A stretch of DNA of 64,000 nucleotides from Candidatus Tepidiaquacellales bacterium OLB4/UTCHB1 (GCA_002050165.1 MWSW01000013.1:1-64000); one strand, 5' to 3'; counted from the stretch's first letter, positions 53,653 through 63,935 are shown. The notes: generated from the sequence alone by a model not told the origin. A program made the numbers and translations.

Positions 53653-55014
53653 TTATTTAAAAGCAATTTTATCGAACAGATATTTTTCAAGGTTATCTTT
53701 ATTTATTCTTTCCTGAATCATTTTGTCGCGCTCTCTGACGGTTACGGTTCCATCTTGTAAAGATTGAGTATCAACAGTAATACAAAAAGGAGTTCCGCAT
53801 TCATCCTGTCTTCGATACCTTCTTCCGACCGCCCCGGAATCGTCATAAAAAACACGGAAATTCTTTTTCAGGTTATCGGTAATAGCGCGTGCGACTTCCG
53901 GCATTCCGTCTTTATTTACAAGTGGAAATATAGCTGCTTTAACCGGTGCGAGCGATGGGTGAAAGTGAAGAACTGTTCTTACCTCAGTTGAAAATGAACC
54001 GTCTTGATTTTCTTTCCTGATCTGTTCTTCATCGTACGCGTTACATAGGAATGCAAAAAAAGATCTCGAAGCTCCTGCTGATGTTTCAATTACGTACGGA
54101 ATAAATCTCTCCTTTGTCTGGTCATCAAAGTAGTCGAGTTTCTTTCCGGAGAATTCAGTGTGTCGCTTTAAATCAAAATCAGTCCTGTTATGAATACCTT
54201 CAATTTCACCCCAACCGAATGGAAATTCAAATTCTATGTCAAATGCGGCTTTTGCGTAATGAGCAAGCTTTTCATGTTCGTAAAATTTTAGCTTTTCTTT
54301 TCTCATTCCATATTTCTCAAACCATTGGATTCGTTGTTCCTTCCAGTACTCGAACCACTCTGAATCGTCTCCTGGTTTTACGAAAAATTGCATTTCCATT
54401 TGTTCAAATTCACGAGTTCTGAACAGAAAGTTTTTAGTGTTAATTTCATTTCTAAAAGCTTTCCCGATTTGTGCAATACCAAACGGTAACTTTTGTCTGG
54501 ATGTTTCGCGGACGTTATTGAAATTCACATAAATCCCCTGAGCAGTTTCAGGACGTAAATAAACAATGTTCGATTCGTCTGCAACGGGGCCGATATGGGT
54601 TTGAAACATCAGATTGAAATTTCGCGCTTCGGTAAATTTTCCGTCATCCATACATTTTGATGCTTTCCTTCCTTTGTAAGCTTTGTTGCCACAATCACTG
54701 TCAGATATCTGATCTTCCCGAAACCTTGCTTTGCATTCTTTGCAGTCAACCATCGGATCGGAAAAATTTTCAACGTGTCCTGATGTTTCCCAAACCTTCG
54801 GGTGCATTAAAATAGAAGCGTCAATGCCTTCGACATCCTCACGTAAAGTCATTTCCCGCCACCACGCTTCTTTAATGTTTTTCAATAATTCAACCCCCAT
54901 TGGCCCATAGTCATAGCAACCATTCAATCCACCATAAATCTCTGATGATTGAAAAATGAATCCCCGTCTTTTTGAAAGTGATATAATTTTTTCTGTAAAG
55001 TCCGGATTGCTCAA
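53653..55014 (-). CDS. glyQS: Glycyl-tRNA synthetase, class II homodimeric type
   Basis: Charges tRNA-Gly. Class II motifs: FQSSEIYGGLNGCYDYGPMG near 20-40, REFEQMEMQFFVKP and RPETAQGIYVNFNNV. The C-terminal anticodon-binding part is present (VFYDDSGAVGRRYRRQDECGTPFC). 453 residues is the size of the alpha2 enzyme, not the alpha-beta form. TTG is the only plausible start; a stop codon lies upstream in frame. Confidence 0.93.
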   Translation of the reverse strand: MSNPDFTEKIISLSKRRGFIFQSSEIYGGLNGCYDYGPMGVELLKNIKEAWWREMTLREDVEGIDASILMHPKVWETSGHVENFSDPMVDCKECKARFREDQISDSDCGNKAYKGRKASKCMDDGKFTEARNFNLMFQTHIGPVADESNIVYLRPETAQGIYVNFNNVRETSRQKLPFGIAQIGKAFRNEINTKNFLFRTREFEQMEMQFFVKPGDDSEWFEYWKEQRIQWFEKYGMRKEKLKFYEHEKLAHYAKAAFDIEFEFPFGWGEIEGIHNRTDFDLKRHTEFSGKKLDYFDDQTKERFIPYVIETSAGASRSFFAFLCNAYDEEQIRKENQDGSFSTEVRTVLHFHPSLAPVKAAIFPLVNKDGMPEVARAITDNLKKNFRVFYDDSGAVGRRYRRQDECGTPFCITVDTQSLQDGTVTVRERDKMIQERINKDNLEKYLFDKIAFK

Positions 55015-55148
55015 AATAAATTATTTAGATTTAGAAGTTCTCAATTTACAAAACATCAGATTGAGAGTTAATGTAAAATGCCTGACTTAGACTGGATATG
55101 AAACGAAACGTTTTCTCTAGAGAGGTTTAATTAAGGGTAATGAATTTT

Positions 55149-56639
55149 TCACAACATGTATTCCGTCAGTTCCTTTTCCATTTCCACAATCTCCCTGATC
55201 TGGTTCAGAAACCACGGATCAATTTGAGTTGAAGTGTACAGTTGCTCAATGCTGACTCCAAGCAGCAACGCATACCTTAAATAGAAAATATTATCATTTC
55301 GAGGAGTTTGGAGTTTTGTAATAATTTTATCAATAAGTTCATCTTTATCTTTACCTTTAATATTCAGGAGTTGACCGGTTGTGTAAAGGTCTTTTCCGTC
55401 AGCTCCCAGTCCACTTCGGCCAATTTCAAGCGACCGGATTGCTTTTTGAAATGCCTCTTTGAAATTTCTTCCGAAGGACATAACCTCACCAACTGATTTC
55501 ATTTGAACACCAAGCACATCGCTCTCAGGATTAGGTGACCGGAATTTATTGAAATCCCATCTCGGGATTTTAACGACAACATAGTCAATTACAGGTTCGA
55601 AACACGAAGGTGTGGTTTTGGTAATATCGTTGGGAATTTCATCGAGCGTATAACCTACAGCGAGTTTTGCGGCAATTTTTGCAATTGGAAATCCGGTAGC
55701 TTTTGATGCAAGGGCAGAGCTTCTTGATACACGTGGATTCATTTCAATTACAATTATTCTGCCGGTTACGGGATTTACAGCAAACTGAATATTTGAACCG
55801 CCGGTTTCAACTCCGATTTCGGAAATAACTTTTTTTGCCGCATCTCTCAACTTTTGATATTGTTTATCACTTAGCGTTTGAGCAGGCGCTACGGTGATGG
55901 AGTCGCCGGTGTGTACTCCCATTGGGTCGAAATTCTCAATTGAACAAATGACAACGAAGTTATCGTTTGAGTCGCGCATTACCTCGAGTTCGAATTCTTT
56001 CCAACCGATTAGTGACTCTTCAATAAGAACCTGATTCACCGGTGAAGTGGTCAGACCGCGGTTAACGAAATTTTCAAATTCTTCGTAGTTATACGCAATG
56101 CCGCCTCCGGTTCCGCCTAGTGTGAACGATGGTCTGATAATTACCGGAAATCCTATCTGGTCAATAAAATCCTGTGCCTCTTTGTAAGTATTCACGAATT
56201 GACCCTTCGCAGTTTCGAGTCCAATTTTATTCATGGAATTATTGAAAAGCTCCCGCGATTCAGCTTTTCGAATAGAGTCCACTTTTGCGCCTATTAACTC
56301 AATACCGTATTTATTGAGTACGCCGGATTCGTTAAGAGCAATCGCTGTGTTTAAAGCAGTTTGCCCTCCCATTGTAGGTAAGATTGCATCAGGTTGCTCC
56401 TTCTGTATAATTTTTTCAATGAAATACGGTGTGATAGGCTCAATGTAGGTTGCATCTGCAAGTTCAGGATCGGTCATGATAGTTGCAGGATTGGAATTTA
56501 CCAGAATAACTTTGTAGCCTTCCTCTTTTAAAGCTTTTACCGCCTGAGTACCAGAGTAATCAAACTCACATGCCTGACCAATTACGATTGGTCCGCTTCC
56601 TATTAATAATATAGTCTTGATATCTGATCGTCTTGGCAA
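55149..56639 (-). CDS. carB: Carbamoyl-phosphate synthase large subunit, N-terminal half only (split CarB)
   Basis: CarB makes carbamoyl phosphate for pyrimidine and arginine synthesis and is normally about 1070 residues. This gene stops at 496. The carboxyphosphate half is complete: [18 protein letters not shown] near 13-30, the ATP-grasp glycine loop [11 protein letters not shown] near 173 and [19 protein letters not shown] near 298. It ends in [18 protein letters not shown], the point where split CarB proteins of some archaea and bacteria also end. The 134 bp downstream contain no continuation in any frame. The C-terminal half and carA must lie elsewhere if the enzyme is functional. Confidence 0.9.
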   Translation of the reverse strand: MPRRSDIKTILLIGSGPIVIGQACEFDYSGTQAVKALKEEGYKVILVNSNPATIMTDPELADATYIEPITPYFIEKIIQKEQPDAILPTMGGQTALNTAIALNESGVLNKYGIELIGAKVDSIRKAESRELFNNSMNKIGLETAKGQFVNTYKEAQDFIDQIGFPVIIRPSFTLGGTGGGIAYNYEEFENFVNRGLTTSPVNQVLIEESLIGWKEFELEVMRDSNDNFVVICSIENFDPMGVHTGDSITVAPAQTLSDKQYQKLRDAAKKVISEIGVETGGSNIQFAVNPVTGRIIVIEMNPRVSRSSALASKATGFPIAKIAAKLAVGYTLDEIPNDITKTTPSCFEPVIDYVVVKIPRWDFNKFRSPNPESDVLGVQMKSVGEVMSFGRNFKEAFQKAIRSLEIGRSGLGADGKDLYTTGQLLNIKGKDKDELIDKIITKLQTPRNDNIFYLRYALLLGVSIEQLYTSTQIDPWFLNQIREIVEMEKELTEYML

Positions 56640-56643
56640 GAAA

Positions 56644-58791
56644 TTAATATGCTACTTTAAAGGTTTTTAACTGCTTTTCTTTTATCTTTCGCCTGATTTC
56701 TGCTTTCGTTTCCTTTTCATGCTTCCGCTTCATTTTGTCAATAAAGTACTGGTGTACATCTAGTGGGCTGGTTGCTTCCCGTTCTTCAGGTGAAAGGTAT
56801 TCCCATTTACTGATGTAACGACCGTCTGGAAGTAAAACTTTTGTATTCTCTGTATCTCTCAAATATAACTGAAGAATTTTAAACAAGTCGTGTCGTATAT
56901 TAGCGTCTTCAATCGGAAATAAAATTTCGACTCTCCGATCAAAATTTCTTTCCATCCAGTCAGCGCTGCCAGAATACATTTTCGGATTTCCGTTATTGTT
57001 GAAATAGTATAAGCGGCTATGCTCCAATAGTCTGCCTACAAGACTGTACACGCGGATATTCTCACTGATTCCTTTAATCCCCGGTTTAAGCCGACAAATT
57101 CCCCGGATTAACATATCAATTTTTACACCTGCTGTTGAAGCCTGATAAAGTTTTGAAATAATTTCTGTATCAACGATTGAATTTGCTTTTATAATAATGT
57201 ATCCGTTGCGGTATTGTTTTTGATTCTCAATTTCATTTTCAATAAACTTAATCATTTTTTTACGAAGGTTAATCGGAGCAACTATTAGCTTTTTGTATTT
57301 GGTTTGCCTTGAGTAACCCGTCAGAAAGTTGAATAGATTGGAAGCATCAAGACCAAATTCAGGGTTTGACGTAAACAACCCGAAATCTGTATATAGTTTT
57401 GATGTAGTTGGATTGTAATTCCCTGTCCCAAGGTGCAGGTATCGTTTCATTCCGTCGGTTTCTTTGCGAACAACGAGAGCAATCTTACAGTGAGTCTTTA
57501 AACCAATTAATCCGTAAACAACGTGTACACCTGCCTTTTCAAGTTCTTTCGCCCAAACAATATTGTTCTCTTCGTCAAATCTCGCTTTTAGCTCTACTAC
57601 AGCAGTAACCTGTTTACCGTTTCCCGCAGCTTCTATTAATGATTTAATTATAGGTGAATCTCCGCTTGTGCGGTAAAGTGTTAGTTTGATTGCGTAAACT
57701 TTCGGATCTTCTGCAGCTTGCGCTATATATTCACTTACTGAGGCAAACGAATAAAACGGGTGATGCAATAAAATATCCTGCCGGGAAATTTCATTGAATA
57801 AATCATCCTTTGAACGAAGCAATGAGGAGATTCTTGGAGTGAATGGTTCGAATTTAAGATTTCTGGAATCAATTTTGTAAAGTTCCATCAGACTTCCGAG
57901 GTCAAGCAATCCGTTAATTCTATAAACTTCGGTCTTACTGAGATTGAGCACCTGCATTAACATTTCAGTTAGTTCAACCGGCATATCGGAATCAACTTCA
58001 AGACGCACAACTATTCCCAACCGCCTTTTTTTTACCTCTTCCTCAATAAGCCGCAGTAAATCCGAAGCCTCCTCCTCTTCCAGATCAAGGTCAGCATTTC
58101 GCGTTATTCTGAATTTATACGAAGCTAAAGCTTTCATTCCCGGGAAAAGTTTATCCGCATTTGCTTTTACAATTTCTTCTATTGGTATGAAATTTATACC
58201 TTGATCACGTTCAATTTTGTAAAATCTTTTAATGTTATTGGGTATTTGTAAAATGCAAAATTTGTTATCAATTATTTCTGTCTCCGGATCATCGAGAATT
58301 ATTATCAGCGCTATAGATCTGTTGTTGATGTTTGGAAATGGATGAACGTTATCAACTGCCAGCGGCGTAAGTATCGGGAAAAGCTCGGCATCAAAATAAC
58401 GGGAAATCTTCTCAATCTCAAAATCGTTCAATTCATTGTAAGATAATATAGAGATTTCATTTCTTGCGAGTTCCGGCAATACGCCTTCATTGAAAATTCT
58501 GTATTGTTCGTTTACCAAAGGTGTGAGTTGTAAGCAAATGTGTTCACGTTGTTCCATCGCAGTCATTCCATCAGACGTAAGCTCGTCAACATTGTTGTCA
58601 GTCTGACGCTTCAACCCTGAAACGCGAATCATAAAGAATTCATCCAGATTTGTGCTGAAAATTGACAGAAATTTAACCTTTTCTAACAAGGGAACTTTCT
58701 CATCCATTGTTAAATCGAGAACCCTCCGGTTAAACTCTATCCAACTTAACTCGCGGTTGAAGTAATGTTCAGATTTTATCAGGTCTTTCAT
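56644..58791 (-). CDS. ppk1: Polyphosphate kinase 1
   Basis: Builds polyphosphate from ATP. All PPK1 domains are present over 715 residues: the N-terminal [15 protein letters not shown] at 11-25, the head domain and the phospholipase-D-like catalytic part with the phosphorylated histidine H434 in LKTHCK and the second histidine H452 in [15 protein letters not shown] start. It lies 4 bp upstream of the split carB gene on the same strand, so they may be cotranscribed. Ppx/GppA is at 50671. Confidence 0.94.
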   Translation of the reverse strand: MKDLIKSEHYFNRELSWIEFNRRVLDLTMDEKVPLLEKVKFLSIFSTNLDEFFMIRVSGLKRQTDNNVDELTSDGMTAMEQREHICLQLTPLVNEQYRIFNEGVLPELARNEISILSYNELNDFEIEKISRYFDAELFPILTPLAVDNVHPFPNINNRSIALIIILDDPETEIIDNKFCILQIPNNIKRFYKIERDQGINFIPIEEIVKANADKLFPGMKALASYKFRITRNADLDLEEEEASDLLRLIEEEVKKRRLGIVVRLEVDSDMPVELTEMLMQVLNLSKTEVYRINGLLDLGSLMELYKIDSRNLKFEPFTPRISSLLRSKDDLFNEISRQDILLHHPFYSFASVSEYIAQAAEDPKVYAIKLTLYRTSGDSPIIKSLIEAAGNGKQVTAVVELKARFDEENNIVWAKELEKAGVHVVYGLIGLKTHCKIALVVRKETDGMKRYLHLGTGNYNPTTSKLYTDFGLFTSNPEFGLDASNLFNFLTGYSRQTKYKKLIVAPINLRKKMIKFIENEIENQKQYRNGYIIIKANSIVDTEIISKLYQASTAGVKIDMLIRGICRLKPGIKGISENIRVYSLVGRLLEHSRLYYFNNNGNPKMYSGSADWMERNFDRRVEILFPIEDANIRHDLFKILQLYLRDTENTKVLLPDGRYISKWEYLSPEEREATSPLDVHQYFIDKMKRKHEKETKAEIRRKIKEKQLKTFKVAY

Positions 58792-58902
58792 GGTAATGAA
58801 AAGATAAATTTATTCCCTGTGAGTTTCTATGCAATAGGTAAAGCTATTGTTCATTCTAAGAATTATATAAACGTTAACCACAAACTGAATATGGTTTAAT
58901 AT

Positions 58903-58913
58903 TATATTTGTAC
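58903..58913 (+). promoter_or_regulatory. TAnnTTTG -7 element upstream of the endonuclease gene
   Basis: TATATTTG followed by TAC, the same TAnnTTTGTAC form as in the two DUF2249 promoters. It lies about 120 bp before the TTG start. No TTTG -33 is seen. The rest of the 239-bp gap shows no gene. Confidence 0.4.
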
Positions 58914-59030
58914 AATCGCTTTTAAAGAATTAAAGTAATTTAGAATTTCGGAAAATGCAAAAGTCCGTTTCAATTGAGATTTCATATTCAATTTTACTTT
59001 ATTATAATCGGGTTTAAATAAATTGAAATT

Positions 59031-60668
59031 TTGAAAAAGTTCTTTATTCTGATTGCGCTGTTGTTTAATTCCTCAATCATACCGGCGCAGTTTAGCCCTC
59101 AGACCGTGCAGTTTGACACAGTTTTAACAAACATAGTTGCAGGTGAAACTTTTTATTTCCACAATCCTTTTAATTTTGATTTGTACATTAACCGTGCACT
59201 AACAACAACGGGAGAATTTGATATTTTACCGGATTCATTCACTGTACAGGCAAATGACAGTTTCCCTGTCTCAATAAAATTTAGTTCAAATCAAAATCTT
59301 ACGTTCAGGGATTTCCTTGTTTTCAATGTTAAAGAGTTAAATTACCCCGTTATTAATTTTGTAAACGGTACTGCAAAATACCCGGATACTCTGTACAGTT
59401 TTACACAAGGTCTTATAGACGAACAGTTAAAATCCGCATTGAAAAATTTCACTTCGTCAGGATATATATCGCTTGGTTATAATGCCGCGCGCGATGCAAT
59501 GTTTTCAGTAATTGATGATTACGGTGGCGATACTATCGAATGCATTTATACCGGTATCAGAATTTACGCTCAAAACCGCACGCAAGCTCAGAATCAGGGA
59601 TTTAATACTGAACACGTTTATCCGCAGGGATTCTTTAATCAAAATGAACCGATGAAAAGCGATATACATCACCTGTTTCCGACTACAGTTAACTCCAACA
59701 GCATTCGCGGAAATTTAAAGTTCGGTATTGTAACTTCCACACCAAACTGGCAACAAGGCGGCTCGAAACGTGGTTTGAATTCGTCAGGTCAGGAAGTATT
59801 TGAACCGCGTGATTTGTTCAAAGGCGATTTAGCCAGATGCCTGTTCTATTTCATGGTACGTTATAATGGCTCAAACATTGGTAATTTTTTCGATCAAACA
59901 ATGGAAGATGTTTTAAAAATGTGGAACCAATCGGATGTCGTTAGTCAAAACGAAACCCTTAGAAATAACCGTATTCAGACTTATCAGAAAAACCGTAGTC
60001 CTTTTGTTGACCATCCGGAATTTGCCGATAGAATAAAAAGTTTCTTTACCTACGCTCCGACACTACCGGAAGGCGAAGTTACTTTATCCAAATTTGAACA
60101 TACGTTTGATACAGTCGCCGTGAGCGATACGGTTAGTCAATATTTTGCTGTGTTGAATTTCGGAACGGGAAATTTAGGCACGACCGTAACATCAAATACC
60201 CCTGAGTTTATAGTTGAAGAATCTCCATCGCAGATTTCTGCTTACGATTATGAATTAATAAAAGTGAAATTTCATCCGACAACACAAAACCAAACCTTTA
60301 ACGGAACCGTATCAGTTTCGACCGCTGATACAGTATTGAATATTTCACTGAAAGGATTCAGCTACGACGAAATAGGAATTGAGCCGGTTGCGTCGGAGAT
60401 ACCGCAAAAGTTTAAACTCAATCAAAATTACCCGAATCCATTCAATCCAACTACAGTAATAAGCTTCGCGCTTCCCGAGAAAGCTCATACCAGATTGGTT
60501 GTATATAATTCAACCGGTGAAATTGTTGCAAGGTTAATTAATCAAGCCTTGTCCGCCGGTGTGTACGAATATGAATTTAATGCAGACGGACTTTCGAGCG
60601 GGGTTTACTATTATCAACTTGAGGCAGGCGAATTTATCCAATCCAAAAAATTAATTTTATTGAAATAA
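59031..60668 (+). CDS. Secreted endonuclease I-family nuclease with type IX sorting domain
   Basis: A 545-residue secreted protein: signal peptide (FFILIALLFNSSIIPAQ), an ASH-like beta domain (about 20-125), a nuclease of the EndA/NucM His-metal group (NTEHVYPQG near 195, SDIHHLFPTTVNSNSIRGN near 211), a second ASH-like beta domain (about 350-445) and a C-terminal sorting domain starting near NQNYPNPFNPTTVISF and ending KKLILLK. The last feature marks export by the type IX system across the outer membrane. Likely role: extracellular DNA degradation for nutrients. TTG start. Confidence 0.9.
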   Translation: MKKFFILIALLFNSSIIPAQFSPQTVQFDTVLTNIVAGETFYFHNPFNFDLYINRALTTTGEFDILPDSFTVQANDSFPVSIKFSSNQNLTFRDFLVFNVKELNYPVINFVNGTAKYPDTLYSFTQGLIDEQLKSALKNFTSSGYISLGYNAARDAMFSVIDDYGGDTIECIYTGIRIYAQNRTQAQNQGFNTEHVYPQGFFNQNEPMKSDIHHLFPTTVNSNSIRGNLKFGIVTSTPNWQQGGSKRGLNSSGQEVFEPRDLFKGDLARCLFYFMVRYNGSNIGNFFDQTMEDVLKMWNQSDVVSQNETLRNNRIQTYQKNRSPFVDHPEFADRIKSFFTYAPTLPEGEVTLSKFEHTFDTVAVSDTVSQYFAVLNFGTGNLGTTVTSNTPEFIVEESPSQISAYDYELIKVKFHPTTQNQTFNGTVSVSTADTVLNISLKGFSYDEIGIEPVASEIPQKFKLNQNYPNPFNPTTVISFALPEKAHTRLVVYNSTGEIVARLINQALSAGVYEYEFNADGLSSGVYYYQLEAGEFIQSKKLILLK

Positions 60669-60727
60669 AAATTTAAGTTCGGCGGGATGTAAGTATTTTC
60701 CGGTATCAGCCCAAAGCGGAATTAGAA

Positions 60728-60735
60728 TATCTTTG
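60728..60735 (+). promoter_or_regulatory. Possible -7 element upstream of cysS
   Basis: TATCTTTG is an exact TAnnTTTG match but is 125 bp before the cysS ATG and has no clear -33 element. Weak. Confidence 0.2.
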
Positions 60736-60859
60736 ATTAATTGTATTCATTTTGTCAAGCAAACTATTAACTGTAAAGATAACGATGGCTACTGCGGTTT
60801 TATATTCCGCATTTCAATATTGAATTTCTTTTGCAAGCTAATCGGTTTAATTTATTTTC

Positions 60860-62269
60860 ATGCGCGAACTTTTACTTTTTAATACACTTACCAGAAAAAA
60901 GGAAGTTTTTATTCCGATTGAATCGGGCAAAGTTAGAATGTATTGTTGCGGACCGACGGTTTACAATTATCAGCACATCGGAAATTTGCGTACTTTCTTT
61001 TTTGAAGATATCTTGCGTAGAGTTCTTGAAATCAACGGCTATGCTGTAACGCACGTTTTAAATATCACCGATGTAGGTCATTTGATTTCCGATGAAGACG
61101 AAGGGGATGATAAGATGGAGCTTGGCGCAAAACGAGAGAATAAAAGTGTTTGGGAAATTGCCGAATATTACACAAATGTCTTCAAGAAAGACCTCGAAAG
61201 GATGCACATTCTTCCTGCTACACACAATCCGAAAGCAACTTCATATATTCATCAACAGATTGCCATGGTGAGGTGCCTCGAAGAACTTGGATACACTTAT
61301 GTAACCGGCGACGGTGTTTATTTCGATACTTCCAAGTTCACCGGATATGGAAAACTTGCAAGACTGGATATTGAGGGATTGGAAGCAGGTGAACGCGTCG
61401 AGTTTTCGGTTGAGAAAAAGAACAAAACAGATTTTGCACTTTGGAAATTCTCCCCGAAAGATTCGCAACGGCAGATGGAGTGGGAATCACCGTGGGGTAA
61501 AGGATTTCCGGGTTGGCATATCGAATGTTCGGCTATGAGTAAAGCATTGCTCGGGAACAATTTCGATATTCACTGTGGCGGAGTTGACCATATTCCGGTT
61601 CATCATACAAATGAAATTGCTCAATCGGAAGCCTGTAATCGTGAAAAGTTTGTTAACTATTGGCTTCACGGCGAATTTCTACTTGAAACCGACGGTAAAA
61701 TGTCAAAATCAAAAGGTGAGTTCCTCACCTTGCAATATTTAATGGATAAAGGGTTTCATCCGATGCACTACAGATATTTTCTGATGAATACTCATTATCG
61801 GAAGAAGTTGAACTTTTCTTTTGAAGCGTTGGATGGTGCGCGTACAAGCTTTGAAAGGTTGAAAAACCGGATACTGACTTTGAAAGACAACGAGAAGGAA
61901 AGAAAAGTTGATAACAGTAACATCGAAAAATATCTTTCCTCGTTCTTTTCAAAAATAAATGATGATTTGAATGTAACTGAAGCGCTTGCTCTACTCTGGG
62001 AAATGCTTAAAGATAATGCTTTGAACCCGGTTGAAAAAATTGAAATTGCATTTGAAATGGATAAGGTTTTCGGGTTTGGTTTAAAAGATATTGAACATGA
62101 AGATGAAGTTTTAGATGTGCCGGATGAGGTTATGCAAATTGCAGGACAACGAATGGAAGCCAAGAATCAGCAAGATTATAAGAAAGCTGACGACCTGCGG
62201 AATCAATTGTCTGCAATGGGTTGGAAGGTAATTGATACTAAAGATGGTTTTAAACTTGAAAAACTTTAG
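60860..62269 (+). CDS. cysS: Cysteinyl-tRNA synthetase
   Basis: Charges tRNA-Cys. Class I motifs: the HIGH equivalent QHIGNLRT at 38-45 and KMSKSKGEF near 275. Zinc ligands come from MYCCGPTVYN (27-36), HIECSAMSKALLG and HCGGVDHIPVHHTNE. Length, 469, is normal. The stop shares one base with the next gene's GTG, so the two are translationally coupled. Confidence 0.95.
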   Translation: MRELLLFNTLTRKKEVFIPIESGKVRMYCCGPTVYNYQHIGNLRTFFFEDILRRVLEINGYAVTHVLNITDVGHLISDEDEGDDKMELGAKRENKSVWEIAEYYTNVFKKDLERMHILPATHNPKATSYIHQQIAMVRCLEELGYTYVTGDGVYFDTSKFTGYGKLARLDIEGLEAGERVEFSVEKKNKTDFALWKFSPKDSQRQMEWESPWGKGFPGWHIECSAMSKALLGNNFDIHCGGVDHIPVHHTNEIAQSEACNREKFVNYWLHGEFLLETDGKMSKSKGEFLTLQYLMDKGFHPMHYRYFLMNTHYRKKLNFSFEALDGARTSFERLKNRILTLKDNEKERKVDNSNIEKYLSSFFSKINDDLNVTEALALLWEMLKDNALNPVEKIEIAFEMDKVFGFGLKDIEHEDEVLDVPDEVMQIAGQRMEAKNQQDYKKADDLRNQLSAMGWKVIDTKDGFKLEKL

Positions 62270-62877
62270 TGCATAAATCGAAGGGAATATATTGCGTTGA
62301 AGGATTATGGGAAACCGATATTAAGAATAAAGCTACTGTATTACCAATGCTTGAACTCCTTGAGAAGCGGGGAATTTGCAAGTTCATTTACCACGATTGC
62401 GCAACCCGTCACGAACTGGAATTTTATTTGAAAAAATGGAAACGAAAATCCATCTCAGATAAATATCCGATACTTTACCTAACGTTTCACGGTGATCCCG
62501 GGGAAATTACAATCAGCCCAAACGAAATATATACATTGGAAGATTTAGGTGAATTTCTCAGAAATAAATGTTATGGCAAAATTGTTTACTTCGGTTCATG
62601 TTCAACGCTTGACCTAAACAAGAAAACGATTAAAAATTTTCTGTCAAAGATAAATGCAATCGCTACGATTGGCTATAAAACTGATGTAGAGTGGATAAAA
62701 TCAACTGCCTGTGATCTGCTTGTCTTCGATGCAATCCAGAAGGGATCGCTCGATACCAGAGGAATAGAAAAAATTAAGGAAATGATAAAGTCTGACTATC
62801 GCAATCTTTATAAAAGTCTTGAGCTTACGGTTGTAATCAACGATCGCACACATTTTCCGAGAAAGCGGACTGGATAA
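62269..62877 (+). CDS. Putative caspase-fold (CHAT-like) protein
   Basis: A 202-residue protein of no family I can name with certainty (possibly DUF6642, from memory). A His at H74 in YLTFHGDPG and a Cys at C111 in VYFGSCSTL follow strands, about 37 residues apart, as in the His-Cys dyad of caspase-like and CHAT peptidases. The later block INAIATIGYKTDVEWIKSTA resembles the strand-loop after the dyad in that fold. GTG start overlaps the cysS stop. If active, it would be a cysteine peptidase; the substrate is unknown. No partner sensor or effector gene is visible beside it. Confidence 0.55.
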   Translation: MHKSKGIYCVEGLWETDIKNKATVLPMLELLEKRGICKFIYHDCATRHELEFYLKKWKRKSISDKYPILYLTFHGDPGEITISPNEIYTLEDLGEFLRNKCYGKIVYFGSCSTLDLNKKTIKNFLSKINAIATIGYKTDVEWIKSTACDLLVFDAIQKGSLDTRGIEKIKEMIKSDYRNLYKSLELTVVINDRTHFPRKRTG

Positions 62878-62878
62878 A

Positions 62879-63253
62879 TTATCTGAGGGGTTTAACGCAA
62901 ACTACAACTGCGCAGGCGTATTCTTCAGTGTGACTAATGCTTACATCAAATTTATACTTTGAGAAGTCATTTTCTCTGAGATGGTATATTATCGGTTTGC
63001 CGCGTTCATTGTTTAATATCTCAATATCTTTCCACGAATAATCTTTTCCGATACCGGTTCCGATGGATTTTGAATAGGCCTCCTTTGCTGCAAATCTTCC
63101 TGCGAGATGCAGTTCAGGTTTTGAAAATGAAAGACAATATTTTATTTCTTTCCCGGTTAGAATTCTGCTTAGGAATCTCTCGCCGTGTTTGTTCAGCACT
63201 TCACGGATTCTCTTGATTTCAATAATATCTATACCGGTGGTGTAATCATTCAT
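62879..63253 (-). CDS. acpS: Holo-[acyl-carrier-protein] synthase
   Basis: Transfers phosphopantetheine from CoA to acyl carrier protein. GIDIIEIKRI at 7-16 holds the magnesium-binding aspartate, and GRFAAKEAYSKSIGTGI near 52-68 holds the catalytic Glu and Lys. Length, 124, is normal. The start overlaps the HAD gene by 8 bp. Confidence 0.95.
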   Translation of the reverse strand: MNDYTTGIDIIEIKRIREVLNKHGERFLSRILTGKEIKYCLSFSKPELHLAGRFAAKEAYSKSIGTGIGKDYSWKDIEILNNERGKPIIYHLRENDFSKYKFDVSISHTEEYACAVVVCVKPLR

Positions 63254-63935
63254 AAATTGAGTTCTCCTTCTTCACGATTTCAACTAATTCGGAAATACAA
63301 TTTATATCGTAATCCGACCCAGGAAATTTAGTATCGAAAGTATCCCCGTATCTTGCAAAAACGGTTTTCATCCCAACTGATTTAGCCCCGACCACATCGC
63401 GGTCGGCCCAGTCGCCAATCATAAGACATTCATCAGCTTTCAACTCTAATGCTTCAAGCGCCATGTTGAACGGAACTGAAGAAGGCTTTCGTTCGCGCGT
63501 TTCATCGTAAGTAATTACAACGTCAAAGAAATGTTGAAAATTTATATACGATAACCGGAGCCAGGCTTCTTTGGAAGGTGCGTCGGAGACTACCGCGAGT
63601 TTCAAACCCATTTTAATTAGTTCGATGATAGTTGGAAACACTTTTGGATATGGCTTAAGTGCTGCTTCACGCGCTTTGCGATAAGCGACTATTCCGGCTG
63701 ACATGATACGGTAATCCACTTTACCGTATAGATCATTCATTAATGTATCAAATACCTGCTGATATTCTATGCCCTCTTTTTGGTAAATTTCATCAATACG
63801 CTTCAATGCGTCTTCAGTTGATATTTCAAGTCCGGCGTCTATCATTGCATAAACAGCGGCATAGACGGCGCTCCTCTTCATTTGCATGAAATCAACGAGC
63901 GTATTATCTAAATCGAAAATTATTCCTTTTATCAA
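63246..63935 (-). CDS. HAD-superfamily hydrolase (YjjG/PpaX-like phosphatase)
   Basis: Nucleophile motif DLDNT at 8-12, the second motif SDAPS near 116, the lysine in ERKPS and the metal-binding GDWADRD near 174. The cap lies between residues 15 and 90. This fits small-molecule phosphatases of the pyrophosphatase/nucleotidase group; the substrate is unknown. TTG start directly after the stop of the Fur-family gene. It overlaps acpS by 8 bp. Confidence 0.85.
   Translation of the reverse strand: MIKGIIFDLDNTLVDFMQMKRSAVYAAVYAMIDAGLEISTEDALKRIDEIYQKEGIEYQQVFDTLMNDLYGKVDYRIMSAGIVAYRKAREAALKPYPKVFPTIIELIKMGLKLAVVSDAPSKEAWLRLSYINFQHFFDVVITYDETRERKPSSVPFNMALEALELKADECLMIGDWADRDVVGAKSVGMKTVFARYGDTFDTKFPGSDYDINCISELVEIVKKENSIYE

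Noticed and set aside
60793-60811. TGCGG/CCGCA hairpin between the endonuclease and cysS genes
   Set aside because: Only a 5-bp stem with no T-run; too weak to call a terminator.
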